A DNA stretch of 64,000 nt, from NCBI GenBank assembly GCA_027076405.1, contig JALTJN010000379.1, forward strand, positions 1-64,000, in the 5' to 3' direction. The position numbers and the translations under genes are program-made. Shown piece after piece: positions 7,717 through 17,410 of the stretch; position 1 is the stretch's first letter, and the number at the start of each line of letters is the position of its first letter. Source of the stretch: Chromatiales bacterium. Its GTDB lineage: Bacteria; Pseudomonadota; Gammaproteobacteria; UBA6429. The notes beneath the pieces were generated by a model, which saw nothing but the letters and a program-made list of their open reading frames with translations, was not told where the DNA came from and ran no database searches.

Positions 7717-7730
7717 TTTAGGTGAGTTTT

Positions 7731-8435
7731 ATGTCGATGGTTAATAATGAAAATTTAATGAAAAGTAGTCAAATAAAGAAACAATTAAAATCGATTAAGA
7801 CCAATAAACCTGATATTAAACAGCGTTTACTTAATTTAATTGAAAAGTTTCAGTGTCTGGATCATATTGCAGAATCAATTGGGTTAGTGAAAGATGGTTT
7901 TTCCTTTGTCAGTCGGGTTTCATGGAAAGCGGTAATATCAAATTTAGAGAATAAAGAAAGTACATCAGAAGATGTTAAGTTAAAAGATATTGTGGAAACG
8001 ATTTCAAAATCAACAGAACAATTAGAAAATGAGCTGGTACCTGAATTACAAAAATTGCGTAATCATTGGATGTTTGATGTTGTTTTAATTGAATTTGTTT
8101 TGTTGAGTTTATTAACATTAATTATCGCAGGTGTTACTCATTTACAAGGGCTGTGGAGTTGGTCAAGTTTCTCTGTTTCATTACAGCCTTTTTTGTATGA
8201 GCGCCCTGTATTTAGTTTGCTTTCAGCTATTTTGCTTTTCGTTATTTTTCTTTTATTACATTTCAATATTCGTACTTTTGTTGCTCAACAAATTGCGAGT
8301 AAAATTAATCGAGCCTCTTCAGAGTTTGATCTTGCCGGAGCATTTTTAAAAAACACCCGAATTCGGCATAGTATTTTTCGTCCGGATATTATTGGTTGGA
8401 ATTGGTTAACTCGGAAATGTTTATCGAAAATATAA
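7731..8435 (+). CDS. two-span membrane protein, last gene of the ParA cluster
   Basis: 234 residues from the ATG at 7731, which has AGGTGA just upstream; a GTG at 7722 is a less likely start. A helical, charged N-terminal half (including KLKDIVETISKSTEQLENEL) is followed by two membrane spans (about residues 107-130 and 160-182) and a basic C-terminus. No family is recognised. The layout resembles the membrane tail of dynamin-like proteins but there is no GTPase domain. The run of same-strand genes ends here at a terminator. Confidence 0.65.
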   Translation: MSMVNNENLMKSSQIKKQLKSIKTNKPDIKQRLLNLIEKFQCLDHIAESIGLVKDGFSFVSRVSWKAVISNLENKESTSEDVKLKDIVETISKSTEQLENELVPELQKLRNHWMFDVVLIEFVLLSLLTLIIAGVTHLQGLWSWSSFSVSLQPFLYERPVFSLLSAILLFVIFLLLHFNIRTFVAQQIASKINRASSEFDLAGAFLKNTRIRHSIFRPDIIGWNWLTRKCLSKI

Positions 8436-8477
8436 TAAAGATTTTATTTATATTTGATTTCAAGAAATTTAAACATA

Positions 8478-8510
8478 AAAAAAGCCGCTTCATAATGAAG
8501 TGGCTTTTTT
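8478..8510. terminator. bidirectional rho-independent terminator
   Basis: GCCGCTTCA and TGAAGTGGC pair around a TAA loop, flanked by an A run on the left and a T run on the right, so it can work on both strands. It separates the plus-strand cluster ending at 8435 from rpsT on the minus strand. Confidence 0.9.
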
Positions 8511-8533
8511 ATATACGCTAGAAAAGCGTAAAA

Positions 8534-8794
8534 TTACATTGCGTGAACACGAGTGTTTAAACGACTTTTATAACGTGCAGCTTTATTCTTGTGAATTAAG
8601 CCTTTGCTACTGGTTTTATCGATAACAGAAACGGCAGCTTTGTAAGCTGTTGTTGCTTCATCTTTATTGCCAGCAGAAATTGCAGCCAATACTTTCTTAA
8701 GAGAAGTACGGAACATTGCACGGTAGCTCGCATTGCGTTGACGATGAGTTTCCGCTTGACGGGCACGTTTTTTTGATTGCGCTGAATTAGCCAA
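8534..8794 (-). CDS. rpsT: 30S ribosomal protein S20
   Basis: 86 residues, the normal S20 length, with the characteristic start MANSAQSKKRARQAE and the end SRLNTRV. It binds 16S rRNA early in small-subunit assembly. It is divergent from murJ with a 220-bp gap, the same arrangement as in Pseudomonas. Confidence 0.97.
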   Translation of the reverse strand: MANSAQSKKRARQAETHRQRNASYRAMFRTSLKKVLAAISAGNKDEATTAYKAAVSVIDKTSSKGLIHKNKAARYKSRLNTRVHAM

Positions 8795-9014
8795 AGTAAG
8801 TCTCCTGACTCAAATCTGATACTGGAAAGCCGCGTATTTTGTCGATTTTGGGACTGTTTGTCAATGCTAATATCACTTTAATCTACATAAATATAAGTAA
8901 TTTAAAAGTGGCTGGGTTGAGGCTATTTGTCGTGTTATCCTGCAAACAAATCAATAAAAAACAGAGGCTTACCAGCTTTTTGACCAGCACATTTGCTTAA
9001 AATACAGAGAATCA

Positions 9015-10574
9015 ATGGGATTATTTAGATCAACAGCAGTCGTTAGTAGTATGACAATGGTATCACGAGTCTTTGGTTTGCTGCGTGATATGGTTTTTAC
9101 CCGTTATTTTGGCGCTGGCGCCGGAACGGATGCATTTTTGGTTGCCTTTAAAATTCCAAATTTTTTGCGTCGATTATTTGCTGAGGGGGCTTTTTCTCAG
9201 GCATTTGTTCCCGTTTTAAGCGGTGTTAAGACGAAAGAAGGTGATGAAGCCGTATCTGAGCTGGTTCGTCACACTTTGGGGACGATGGCTGGTATTCTTT
9301 TTATTATGACCGTTATTGCGGCTATTGCATCCCCCATTTTGGTGATGATTTTTGCCCCCGGTTTTATCGACCAGCCGGAAAAATTTAATTTAACCGCTGA
9401 CATGTTGCGAATTACCTTTCCTTATATATTGTTTATGTCGCTCACTGCGCTGTCTGCAGGGATTTTAAACAGCTATGGCCAGTTTGCTGTACCGGCATTT
9501 ACGCCTGTTTTACTCAACTTAACGTTGATTGCAGCCACAATCTGGCTGGCGCCATTAATGGAAGTCCCCATTATGGCACTGGCATGGGGGGTTTTTATTG
9601 CCGGATCAGCGCAGTTGGCTTTCCAAATTCCCTTTATTTTAAAGCTGGGTTTGTTGCGCTGGCCACGTTGGGGCTGGAAAAATAGCGGTGTGCGCCGTAT
9701 CTTAAAGCTCATGCTACCGGGCATCTTTGGTTCGTCGGTCATGCAAATTAATTTGCTACTGGACACAGTGATAGCCTCCTTTTTGGTGAGCGGTAGTGTG
9801 ACCTGGCTTTATTTGTCTGATCGTATGGTGGAGTTGCCGCTTGGTATCTTTGGTATTGCGCTCGCCACTGTGATTTTGCCCAATTTATCGCAAAAACACG
9901 CCGCGGGTGATCCAGATGCTTTTTCACACATGTTGGATTGGGCGTTACGATGGGTGTTGGTGATTGCATTACCTGCTGCTGTTGCTTTAGCCGTTTTAGC
10001 TGGTCCAATACTGAGTACTTTGTTTTTCTACGGTGATTTTAAGGCCATCGACGTCGAAATGGCCTCGATCAGCCTTCTGGTTTATAGCGCAGGTTTAATG
10101 GGCTTTATCCTGGTAAAAGTTTTAGCTCCTGGTTATTTTGCCCGGCAGGATACAAAAACACCGGTAAAAGTTGGCTTAATAGCGATGTTTGCTAACATGG
10201 TGATGAATATTTTATTTGTTGTACCAATGCTTAAACTTGGTTGGCCCGCACCACACGCGGGGCTTGCTTTGGCCACTACGCTATCGTCATTTATTAATGC
10301 CGGGTTGCTATTTTTCGGTTTAAAAAAAGCTGGCGTATATTCACCTCGGTCAGGCTGGATGAGGCTGTTTATTCAAACCATAATAGCGGCAGCTATGATG
10401 GCGATAGTGATATACATAGCCTCAGGAGCTCTTTCCTTTTGGCTAACTGCCTCGGCATTTGAACGAGTTTTACGCATGAGTTGGATTATCCCTCTGGGGG
10501 CAGTGACTTATTTTGCTGTTTTGTGGATAAGTGGGGTGCGTTTTAAAATGTTACTACGGCCAAAGCAAAGTTAG
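9015..10574 (+). CDS. murJ: lipid II flippase MurJ
   Basis: 519 residues, the usual length, almost entirely membrane helices (family typical 14). The start SSMTMVSRVFGLLRD and the motif FGAGAGTDAFLVAFKIPN are diagnostic of MurJ/MviN. It moves lipid II across the inner membrane for peptidoglycan synthesis. It heads the run murJ-ribF-ileS-lspA-fkpB-ispH, conserved in gammaproteobacteria. Confidence 0.96.
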   Translation: MGLFRSTAVVSSMTMVSRVFGLLRDMVFTRYFGAGAGTDAFLVAFKIPNFLRRLFAEGAFSQAFVPVLSGVKTKEGDEAVSELVRHTLGTMAGILFIMTVIAAIASPILVMIFAPGFIDQPEKFNLTADMLRITFPYILFMSLTALSAGILNSYGQFAVPAFTPVLLNLTLIAATIWLAPLMEVPIMALAWGVFIAGSAQLAFQIPFILKLGLLRWPRWGWKNSGVRRILKLMLPGIFGSSVMQINLLLDTVIASFLVSGSVTWLYLSDRMVELPLGIFGIALATVILPNLSQKHAAGDPDAFSHMLDWALRWVLVIALPAAVALAVLAGPILSTLFFYGDFKAIDVEMASISLLVYSAGLMGFILVKVLAPGYFARQDTKTPVKVGLIAMFANMVMNILFVVPMLKLGWPAPHAGLALATTLSSFINAGLLFFGLKKAGVYSPRSGWMRLFIQTIIAAAMMAIVIYIASGALSFWLTASAFERVLRMSWIIPLGAVTYFAVLWISGVRFKMLLRPKQS

Positions 10575-10636
10575 ATTAAGTTATCCCTTTGTTTTTGATA
10601 TACTTTCGCTCCTTTTTTAATCATTGAACGGGTATT

Positions 10637-11563
10637 ATGGAACTGATTCGCGGATTACAGAATATTCGTTCTAAGCATCATGGTTGTGTTGCAACTATTG
10701 GTAATTTTGATGGTGTTCATCTTGGCCATCAGGCTGTACTTGGGCAGCTAGCAGAGAAAGCAGCAGAATTGTGTCTGCCAACGGTATTGATTACTTTTGA
10801 ACCGCAGCCAATGGAGTACTTTATTCCGGAAAAAGTACCGGCTCGTTTAACCCGTTTTCGTGAGAAAATACTGGCGCTACAACGTTATTCGGTTAATCGG
10901 GTGTGTTGTTTATCATTTAACAACAAATTAGCTAATTTAAGTGCTCAGGATTTTATTAAGCAGGTACTGGTTGATAAGTTAGGTGTAAAATATCTTGTTG
11001 TAGGTGATGATTTTCGTTTTGGTTTAAACAGGGCGGGAACATTTGAAACATTGCTGGAGGCCGGAAAAAAATACGGTTTTCAAGTCGTGAGTATGCACAC
11101 CTTCGAAATAGATAACGCGCGCGTAAGCAGCACCCGAATTCGAGCTGCACTGCAAAAGGGCGACATGTCAGCGGCAGAAAAATTATTAGGCCGGCGTTAC
11201 CGCATGAGTGGTCGCGTCGCTCATGGAGAAAAACTGGGGCGCGAACTTGGTTTCCCAACAGCGAATATTCATTTGCACCGGCATGCTTCACCCATTCAAG
11301 GTATTTTTGTTGTTGAAGTATTTGGCCTTGATGAAGAACCTTTGCAAGGCGTGGCAAGCGTAGGAACAAGACCAACCATAAATGAAACAAAAGCATTACT
11401 TGAAGTTTTTTTGCTAGACTTTAATCAGGATATATATGGACGACATATTCAGGTGAGTTTTTTAAAGAAACTTCGAGATGAAGAAAAATTTGATTCACTG
11501 GATGAATTAACAAAACAGATACAACAGGATGTTGAACAGGCGCAGGCATATTTTGCTGCATAA
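10637..11563 (+). CDS. ribF: bifunctional riboflavin kinase / FAD synthetase
   Basis: 308 residues. The N-terminal nucleotidyltransferase part has IGNFDGVHLGHQAVL. The C-terminal riboflavin kinase part has GRELGFPTANIHL. It converts riboflavin to FMN and then FAD in the cytoplasm. It lies 62 nt after murJ and 33 nt before ileS. Confidence 0.96.
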   Translation: MELIRGLQNIRSKHHGCVATIGNFDGVHLGHQAVLGQLAEKAAELCLPTVLITFEPQPMEYFIPEKVPARLTRFREKILALQRYSVNRVCCLSFNNKLANLSAQDFIKQVLVDKLGVKYLVVGDDFRFGLNRAGTFETLLEAGKKYGFQVVSMHTFEIDNARVSSTRIRAALQKGDMSAAEKLLGRRYRMSGRVAHGEKLGRELGFPTANIHLHRHASPIQGIFVVEVFGLDEEPLQGVASVGTRPTINETKALLEVFLLDFNQDIYGRHIQVSFLKKLRDEEKFDSLDELTKQIQQDVEQAQAYFAA

Positions 11564-11596
11564 AATGATGAACAAAAACTTAAAGAAAACATAATC

Positions 11597-14473
11597 GTGG
11601 CTGACTATAAAGATACCTTAAATTTACCGCAAACTAAATTTCCAATGAAAGGAAACCTTGCGCAACGTGAACCCGGTTTTTTAAAAAACTGGTACGAGAT
11701 GGATTTGTACGGAAAAATTCGTTCACTTAGTAAAGAGGAAAACCGTCCATCTTTTATTCTTCACGATGGCCCTCCTTATGCTAATGGCGATATTCATATT
11801 GGTCATGCTGTTAATAAAGTTTTAAAAGATATTATTATTAAGTCTAAAACCTTAAGTGGTTTTGATGCGCCTTATATTCCGGGCTGGGATTGTCATGGTT
11901 TACCGATTGAACTCATGGTTGAGAAAAAGAAAGGTAAAGCCGGCGTTAAAATTTCACACAGTGAATTTCGTGATGCCTGTCGTACCTATGCAGCAAAGCA
12001 AGTTGATGGCCAACGTGAAGACTTTAAACGTTTAGGTATTCTGGGTGAGTGGGATAAACCTTATCTCACCATGGATTTTAAATTTGAAGCCGGTATTGTC
12101 CGTTCTCTCGGAAAAATCATTAAAAATGGTCACCTGCACAAAGGTTCTAAACCGGTGCACTGGTGTGTTGACTGTGGTTCGTCTTTAGCCGAAGCCGAAG
12201 TTGAGTATGAAGATAAAAATTCGCCAGCCATTGATGTACGTTTTGAAATATTAAACGAAGAAGCACTAATGGCGCGGTGCAGTACAGTTGAAGGAAGCTC
12301 AGATAAAAACACCACTGGCAATGGCCCAATCTCAATTGTTATCTGGACAACCACACCATGGACATTGCCGGCTAATCAGGCGGTTGCAGTTAATCCGGAA
12401 TTCGAATATGCCATTGTTCAATGTGATGGTGTCGGTGCGCATGTGCCCGAGCGTTTAATTATTGCGCAGGATTTATTAAGTGATGTCATGGCGCGCTATG
12501 ATGTGGGCGACTATCGTGTTGTTGCATATTGTAAAGGTTCTGATCTTGAAGAGCTAAAAGTACAACATCCTTTTTATGAACGTGAAGTCCCCATCATTCT
12601 TGGCGACCACGTTACATTAGAAACCGGTACCGGTGCAGTACATACTGCTCCCGGACATGGTCAGGAAGATTATGTCGTCGGGCAAAAATATCATTTGAAA
12701 GTTGATAATCCGGTTGATACCAATGGTAAATTTTTAGAAGGCACGCCTTTATTTGAAGGTCAACATGTTTTTAAAGCAAACGACAGTGTGCTTGAAGTAT
12801 TAAAAGCAAAAAGCAAGCTGGTGCATGAAGAAATGATTCGCCATAGCTATCCACATTGCTGGCGACATAAGAGCCCTATTATTTTCCGTGCAACACCGCA
12901 GTGGTTTATCAGCATGGAGCAAAATAATTTACGCAAAGACTGTATCGCAGCAATTAAAGAAACCAAGTGGATGCCGAGCTGGGGTGAAGCGCGCATCATC
13001 GGTATGGTTGAGAACAGTCCTGACTGGTGTATTTCACGCCAACGCAGTTGGGGTGTGCCGATTCCTTTATTTGTTAATAAAAAAACAGGTAAGTTACATC
13101 CGGATACGGATAGCTTGTTAAATAAAGTGGCATCACAAATAGAAGAAAAAGGCGTCAATGTCTGGTTTGAAACCGATATTGAATCTTATCTTGGTGATGA
13201 TGCTAATGATTATGAAAAAGCACAAGATATTCTGGATGTCTGGTTTGATTCAGGAGTCTCACATAATGTTGTTTTAAACGAGCGGGAAGGCTTGAGTGAG
13301 TATCCTGCTGCTGATTTATATTTAGAAGGTTCAGATCAACATCGAGGCTGGTTCCAGTCATCTTTAAAAACATCTATTGCCATGTTTGGTAAGCCACCTT
13401 ACAAGTCAGTGTTAACACATGGCTTTACCGTTGATGCCAAGGGACAGAAAATGTCCAAATCAAAAGGTAATGTCGTTGCGCCGCAAAAATTAATTAAAAA
13501 TTTAGGTGCGGATATTTTACGTTTGTGGGTGGCTTCAACTGACTACAGCGGCGAGATGACAGTCTCAGATGAAATCGTTAAACGTACTGCAGATGCATAT
13601 CGCCGCATCCGCAATACAGCACGTTTTCTTTTATCAAACTTAAACGGTTTTGATCCGGCAAAAGACATGTTGCCGGCAGATCAAATGCTGTCACTGGATA
13701 AATGGGCAGTAGAAACAACCAAACAACTACAAAATAAAATCACTGATACTTATGAAACCTATGAGTTCCATCAGATTTATCAGCAAATACATAATTTTTG
13801 CGCTGGTGAAATGGGTAGTTTCTATCTTGATATTATTAAAGACCGTCAATACACCACGCAAGAAAACAGTGTTGCCCGTCGTTCATGTCAAACTGCTATC
13901 TACCATATCATTGAAGCAATGGTGCGTTGGTTAGCACCAATTTGCAGTTTCACTGCAGATGAGCTTTGGGATTATATGCCGGGCGAACGTAACGACTCTG
14001 TCTTACTGAATAAATGGTATGACGTACCGTCAATGTACGGTGATGATGAAATGGCAGCTCATGAATTAACCTTCTGGAAGCAGGTGACAGAAGTTCGTGA
14101 ATGTGTGAACAAAGAGTTAGAGGCATTACGTGTTGCCGGTGAAATTGGTTCAGGCTTAGCTGCGAATATTGAAGTCTATTGTGGTCGTGAAATTTTTGAT
14201 GTCTTGAATACCTTAGAAGATGAGTTACGCTTTGTCTTTATCACGTCCGGTGCAAAACTTTATTTAGCCGGTGAGCCACCCGTTGAAGCACAACACTACA
14301 CCTTATCAACGAATGATGAAATTTGGGTAGCTGTTGCAGCATCAGAATATGAAAAGTGTGCACGTTGCTGGCATCATCGTGAAGATGTGGGTAAAGATAA
14401 AAAGCACCCGGAACTATGCGGCCGTTGTATTGATAATGTTGATGGCGATGGTGAAGAACGCTTGCATGCCTAA
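11597..14473 (+). CDS. ileS: isoleucyl-tRNA synthetase
   Basis: 958 residues from a GTG start. Class I signatures are present: HIGH at residues 67-70 and KMSKS at 618-622. The editing domain lies between them, with [12 protein letters not shown]. The C-terminal zinc finger has Cys 921, 924, 941 and 944. It charges tRNA-Ile. The length and zinc finger match the bacterial type rather than the mupirocin-resistant eukaryote-like type. Confidence 0.97.
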   Translation: MADYKDTLNLPQTKFPMKGNLAQREPGFLKNWYEMDLYGKIRSLSKEENRPSFILHDGPPYANGDIHIGHAVNKVLKDIIIKSKTLSGFDAPYIPGWDCHGLPIELMVEKKKGKAGVKISHSEFRDACRTYAAKQVDGQREDFKRLGILGEWDKPYLTMDFKFEAGIVRSLGKIIKNGHLHKGSKPVHWCVDCGSSLAEAEVEYEDKNSPAIDVRFEILNEEALMARCSTVEGSSDKNTTGNGPISIVIWTTTPWTLPANQAVAVNPEFEYAIVQCDGVGAHVPERLIIAQDLLSDVMARYDVGDYRVVAYCKGSDLEELKVQHPFYEREVPIILGDHVTLETGTGAVHTAPGHGQEDYVVGQKYHLKVDNPVDTNGKFLEGTPLFEGQHVFKANDSVLEVLKAKSKLVHEEMIRHSYPHCWRHKSPIIFRATPQWFISMEQNNLRKDCIAAIKETKWMPSWGEARIIGMVENSPDWCISRQRSWGVPIPLFVNKKTGKLHPDTDSLLNKVASQIEEKGVNVWFETDIESYLGDDANDYEKAQDILDVWFDSGVSHNVVLNEREGLSEYPAADLYLEGSDQHRGWFQSSLKTSIAMFGKPPYKSVLTHGFTVDAKGQKMSKSKGNVVAPQKLIKNLGADILRLWVASTDYSGEMTVSDEIVKRTADAYRRIRNTARFLLSNLNGFDPAKDMLPADQMLSLDKWAVETTKQLQNKITDTYETYEFHQIYQQIHNFCAGEMGSFYLDIIKDRQYTTQENSVARRSCQTAIYHIIEAMVRWLAPICSFTADELWDYMPGERNDSVLLNKWYDVPSMYGDDEMAAHELTFWKQVTEVRECVNKELEALRVAGEIGSGLAANIEVYCGREIFDVLNTLEDELRFVFITSGAKLYLAGEPPVEAQHYTLSTNDEIWVAVAASEYEKCARCWHHREDVGKDKKHPELCGRCIDNVDGDGEERLHA

Positions 14474-14491
14474 AATAGGAAGTTTATCTAA

Positions 14492-14977
14492 ATGTTAAAA
14501 TGGATATGGGTAACTGTTATTGTAGTTGTTCTGGATCAACTCACAAAATACATTGCTAGTCATTCTCTAGAGTTATATCAACAGATTGCCGTAATGCCGA
14601 TGTTTAACTGGACGCTGATGCATAACCCTGGAGCTGCATTCAGCTTTTTAGCTAATGAAAGCGGCTGGCAACGATGGTTCTTTGCTGCTATCGCTATCGT
14701 GGTGAGTGTTGTCATTGTGTTGTGGATTAAAAAACTCGAACAACATGAAAAGTGGCAAGCGATAGCGTTAGCAATGATATTGGGCGGCGCAATAGGTAAT
14801 GTGATTGATAGAATATGGTTAGGTTATGTGGTTGACTTTATTCAGGTTTATTATCAACAGTGGTACTGGCCAGCTTTTAATCTTGCAGACTCTGCGATTA
14901 GTGTTGGTGTTGCGATGATAATTATTGAAAGTATCCGTGAGTATCGTGCAGAACGAAATATGAAGAAAGCAAATTAA
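14492..14977 (+). CDS. lspA: lipoprotein signal peptidase
   Basis: 161 residues with four membrane spans and the two catalytic aspartates in VVDF (Asp115) and NLADS (Asp133). It removes the signal peptide from lipid-modified prolipoproteins in the inner membrane. It starts 18 nt after ileS. Confidence 0.96.
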   Translation: MLKWIWVTVIVVVLDQLTKYIASHSLELYQQIAVMPMFNWTLMHNPGAAFSFLANESGWQRWFFAAIAIVVSVVIVLWIKKLEQHEKWQAIALAMILGGAIGNVIDRIWLGYVVDFIQVYYQQWYWPAFNLADSAISVGVAMIIIESIREYRAERNMKKAN

Positions 14978-15059
14978 TTATTTTGTAAACATTACCTTTG
15001 ATAAATAATTTTTCCGAATGCATCCGGAACTCTAAAAACACGAACAGGATTTAAATAGA

Positions 15060-15515
15060 ATGGGTGAAGTAGAAGTATTAACAATTGGGCACGGCTGTGA
15101 AGTCACGATGCATTTTACCTTGGCACTTGAAGACGGTACGATTGCTGATGCTACGGTTGATGGCGAACCAATGACGTTTAAAATGGGCGATGGTACATTG
15201 ATTGAAGGTCTGGAAATGGTGCTATATGGTTTAAAGGCGGGCGATAAACAAAGTTTATCAATTGAGCCTCGAGATACATTTGGTTTTCCTGATGATGAAA
15301 ATATTCACACCTTACCTCGCACAGAGTTTTCTGATGATTTAAAAATTGAAGAAGGTATGATTATTGGTTTCAGCACTCCTTCAGGAGAAGAAATTCCCGG
15401 TGCTATTTTAGAGGTGAAAGATAATGAAGTTAAAGTTGATTTTAATCATCCACTTTCCGGTCATGAAGTTGTGTTTAGTGTAGAGATTATCAATATTAAA
15501 CCCGCACAACAGTAA
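15060..15515 (+). CDS. fkpB: FKBP-type peptidyl-prolyl isomerase (SlpA-like)
   Basis: 151 residues with FKBP motifs such as GTLIEGLEMVLYGLKAGD and an insert of the SlyD/FkpB kind. It is likely a cytoplasmic folding catalyst and chaperone. The position between lspA and ispH is the classic one for this gene. AGGA precedes the start by about 10 nt. Confidence 0.93.
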   Translation: MGEVEVLTIGHGCEVTMHFTLALEDGTIADATVDGEPMTFKMGDGTLIEGLEMVLYGLKAGDKQSLSIEPRDTFGFPDDENIHTLPRTEFSDDLKIEEGMIIGFSTPSGEEIPGAILEVKDNEVKVDFNHPLSGHEVVFSVEIINIKPAQQ

Positions 15516-15554
15516 ATACATTGCTGATGATAGAAATATATTTTAGAGATTACT

Positions 15555-16511
15555 ATGCAAGACTCAAATAAAAATAATAAAGAAGTTCTGCTAGCAAATC
15601 CACGTGGTTTTTGTGCCGGCGTTGATCGTGCAATCGATATTGTCGAACGAGCATTAGAATTATTTGGTGCTCCAATTTATGTTCGTCATGAAGTTGTTCA
15701 TAATAAATTTGTTGTCGACGAGTTACGTAATAAAGGCGCTGTCTTCGTTGAGGAGTTAAATGAAATTCCGGATGATGCAACTGTTATCTTTAGTGCGCAT
15801 GGTGTTTCACAGGCAGTACGTAAAGAGGCAAATGACAGAAGTCTGAAAGTTTTTGATGCAACTTGTCCATTAGTGACCAAAGTACATATGGAAGTTACTC
15901 GTTATAGTAAAGCTGGGCAGGAATGTATTTTAATTGGTCATGTTGGACATCCCGAAGTCGAAGGAACTATGGGACAATTCGATGCGAGTCAGGGCGGACA
16001 GATGTATCTGGTTGAAGATATTGATGATGTTAATGATTTAGTTATTAATGACCCCGAGCATCTTTCATACGTTACACAAACCACATTGTCTATGGATGAC
16101 ACAGCTGCTGTGATTGATGCGCTTAGACAACGCTTCCCGAATATCCATGGTCCTAAAAAAGATGATATTTGTTATGCCACACAAAACAGGCAAGATGCAG
16201 TTAAAAATTTAGCGAAAGAATCTGATTTGGTCCTTGTCGTTGGCTCACCCAATAGTTCAAACTCAAATCGCTTAAAAGAGGTTGCTGAACGAATAGGTAC
16301 AAAAGCCTACTTAATTGATAACGAAACAGAAATCAATCCAGACTGGTTAAAAGATAAGGAAAGAATCGGACTCACCGCCGGAGCATCCGCTCCAGCTGAG
16401 TTAGTTGAAAATGTGATAGAGAAATTAAGAGAGTGGGGCGTGGAAACTATTGTTAATCAGGAAGGCAAAGAAGAAAATATTGTTTTTTCTTTGCCTAAAG
16501 ATTTGCAATAA
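15555..16511 (+). CDS. ispH: 4-hydroxy-3-methylbut-2-enyl diphosphate reductase
   Basis: 318 residues. The three cysteines that hold the iron-sulfur cluster are Cys20 (PRGFCAGV), Cys104 (DATCPLV) and Cys206 (DDICYAT). It is the last enzyme of the MEP isoprenoid pathway, making IPP and DMAPP. Its 3' end faces that of pilE with only 14 nt between; no clear terminator is visible there. Confidence 0.97.
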   Translation: MQDSNKNNKEVLLANPRGFCAGVDRAIDIVERALELFGAPIYVRHEVVHNKFVVDELRNKGAVFVEELNEIPDDATVIFSAHGVSQAVRKEANDRSLKVFDATCPLVTKVHMEVTRYSKAGQECILIGHVGHPEVEGTMGQFDASQGGQMYLVEDIDDVNDLVINDPEHLSYVTQTTLSMDDTAAVIDALRQRFPNIHGPKKDDICYATQNRQDAVKNLAKESDLVLVVGSPNSSNSNRLKEVAERIGTKAYLIDNETEINPDWLKDKERIGLTAGASAPAELVENVIEKLREWGVETIVNQEGKEENIVFSLPKDLQ

Positions 16512-16525
16512 ACTAAATTATTTTA

Positions 16526-16930
16526 TTACTTTGGTATACATTTTGTTGTAACCGTGCCGCCGGCATCTTTAGAACTAAACTGTCCAAGATCATTTATAAT
16601 TAGACTTCTACAGTTAGTATCTGAAGTTTGTATTCCACCTGCGGTTGCTGTTAATGTATAGTTTGCTCCTGAATTAGTAATAACTACGTTAACAGTATAA
16701 TAATTCTTGGGTGATGTAGTTGTACCTAAACCTGCTGCTGCATAAACACCATTGTCAGAATGATATTGTTCCATTTCGCTATGTGCTTTTGTTAAAGCAA
16801 TAATTCCATCCGAGCGACGTTGTTTTTGTGATTGCTTTTCATAGAAAGGGATAGCGACCGCAGCTAGTATTCCAAGAATTGCTACAGTTACTATAAGCTC
16901 AATAAGGGTGAAGCCTTTACTTTTATTCAT
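16526..16930 (-). CDS. pilE: type IV minor pilin PilE
   Basis: 134 residues with a short basic leader and the prepilin peptidase site KG|FTLIELIVTVAILGI, then a pilin globular domain with a C-terminal Cys pair. It is the last gene of the minor-pilin operon, as in Pseudomonas aeruginosa. It is thought to link the minor-pilin tip complex to the major pilin fibre. Confidence 0.9.
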   Translation of the reverse strand: MNKSKGFTLIELIVTVAILGILAAVAIPFYEKQSQKQRRSDGIIALTKAHSEMEQYHSDNGVYAAAGLGTTTSPKNYYTVNVVITNSGANYTLTATAGGIQTSDTNCRSLIINDLGQFSSKDAGGTVTTKCIPK

Positions 16931-16967
16931 AGAGTTTTTACCAAATTTATTTTCTGATTATTAAGTT

Positions 16968-17363
16968 TTAATGAGCATAAGTTTCTATTGGATAGTTCTT
17001 GGGTAAGATCCAGACTTTATTCACAACTTTTTTCCCTCGGTAAGTTGTAAACTCTAAGGCAACTTTCATACCGGGTTTAAGGTTGTAAAGAGTTGCTTGT
17101 GCTCCTTTTATTTTTGTATATATATTGTGAACCGGATGGAGAGTATAAGCAGTACCATCAACTATAATTACTCTTGATTTTTTTAAAACCTTTGTAATTT
17201 TTCCTGATAACATCATATACGAAGGATAATGTTTAGGGAGTTTAGTGTTTGCTACAAATGGCATAACGGGAGAACCATTTAGTCTTTTTGTGTCGGAAAA
17301 AGAAGTACCCACCATCAAACTAAATATTACCATTATGCTGGCTATGAGTTTAATTTTATACAT
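16968..17363 (-). CDS. small exported protein in the PilY2 position
   Basis: 131 residues with a signal peptide (about residues 1-23). The mature part has SGKITKVLKKSRVIIVDGTAYTL and LKPGMKVALEF, suggesting a small beta-barrel-like fold. It lies between pilY1 and pilE, where P. aeruginosa carries pilY2, and has about the same size. Similarity by eye is limited, so the name rests mainly on synteny. Confidence 0.65.
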   Translation of the reverse strand: MYKIKLIASIMVIFSLMVGTSFSDTKRLNGSPVMPFVANTKLPKHYPSYMMLSGKITKVLKKSRVIIVDGTAYTLHPVHNIYTKIKGAQATLYNLKPGMKVALEFTTYRGKKVVNKVWILPKNYPIETYAH

Positions 17364-17410
17364 TGTTTCATCCTTTCTATAAATAAAGATTACAGTGTTA
17401 ATTTATAACA

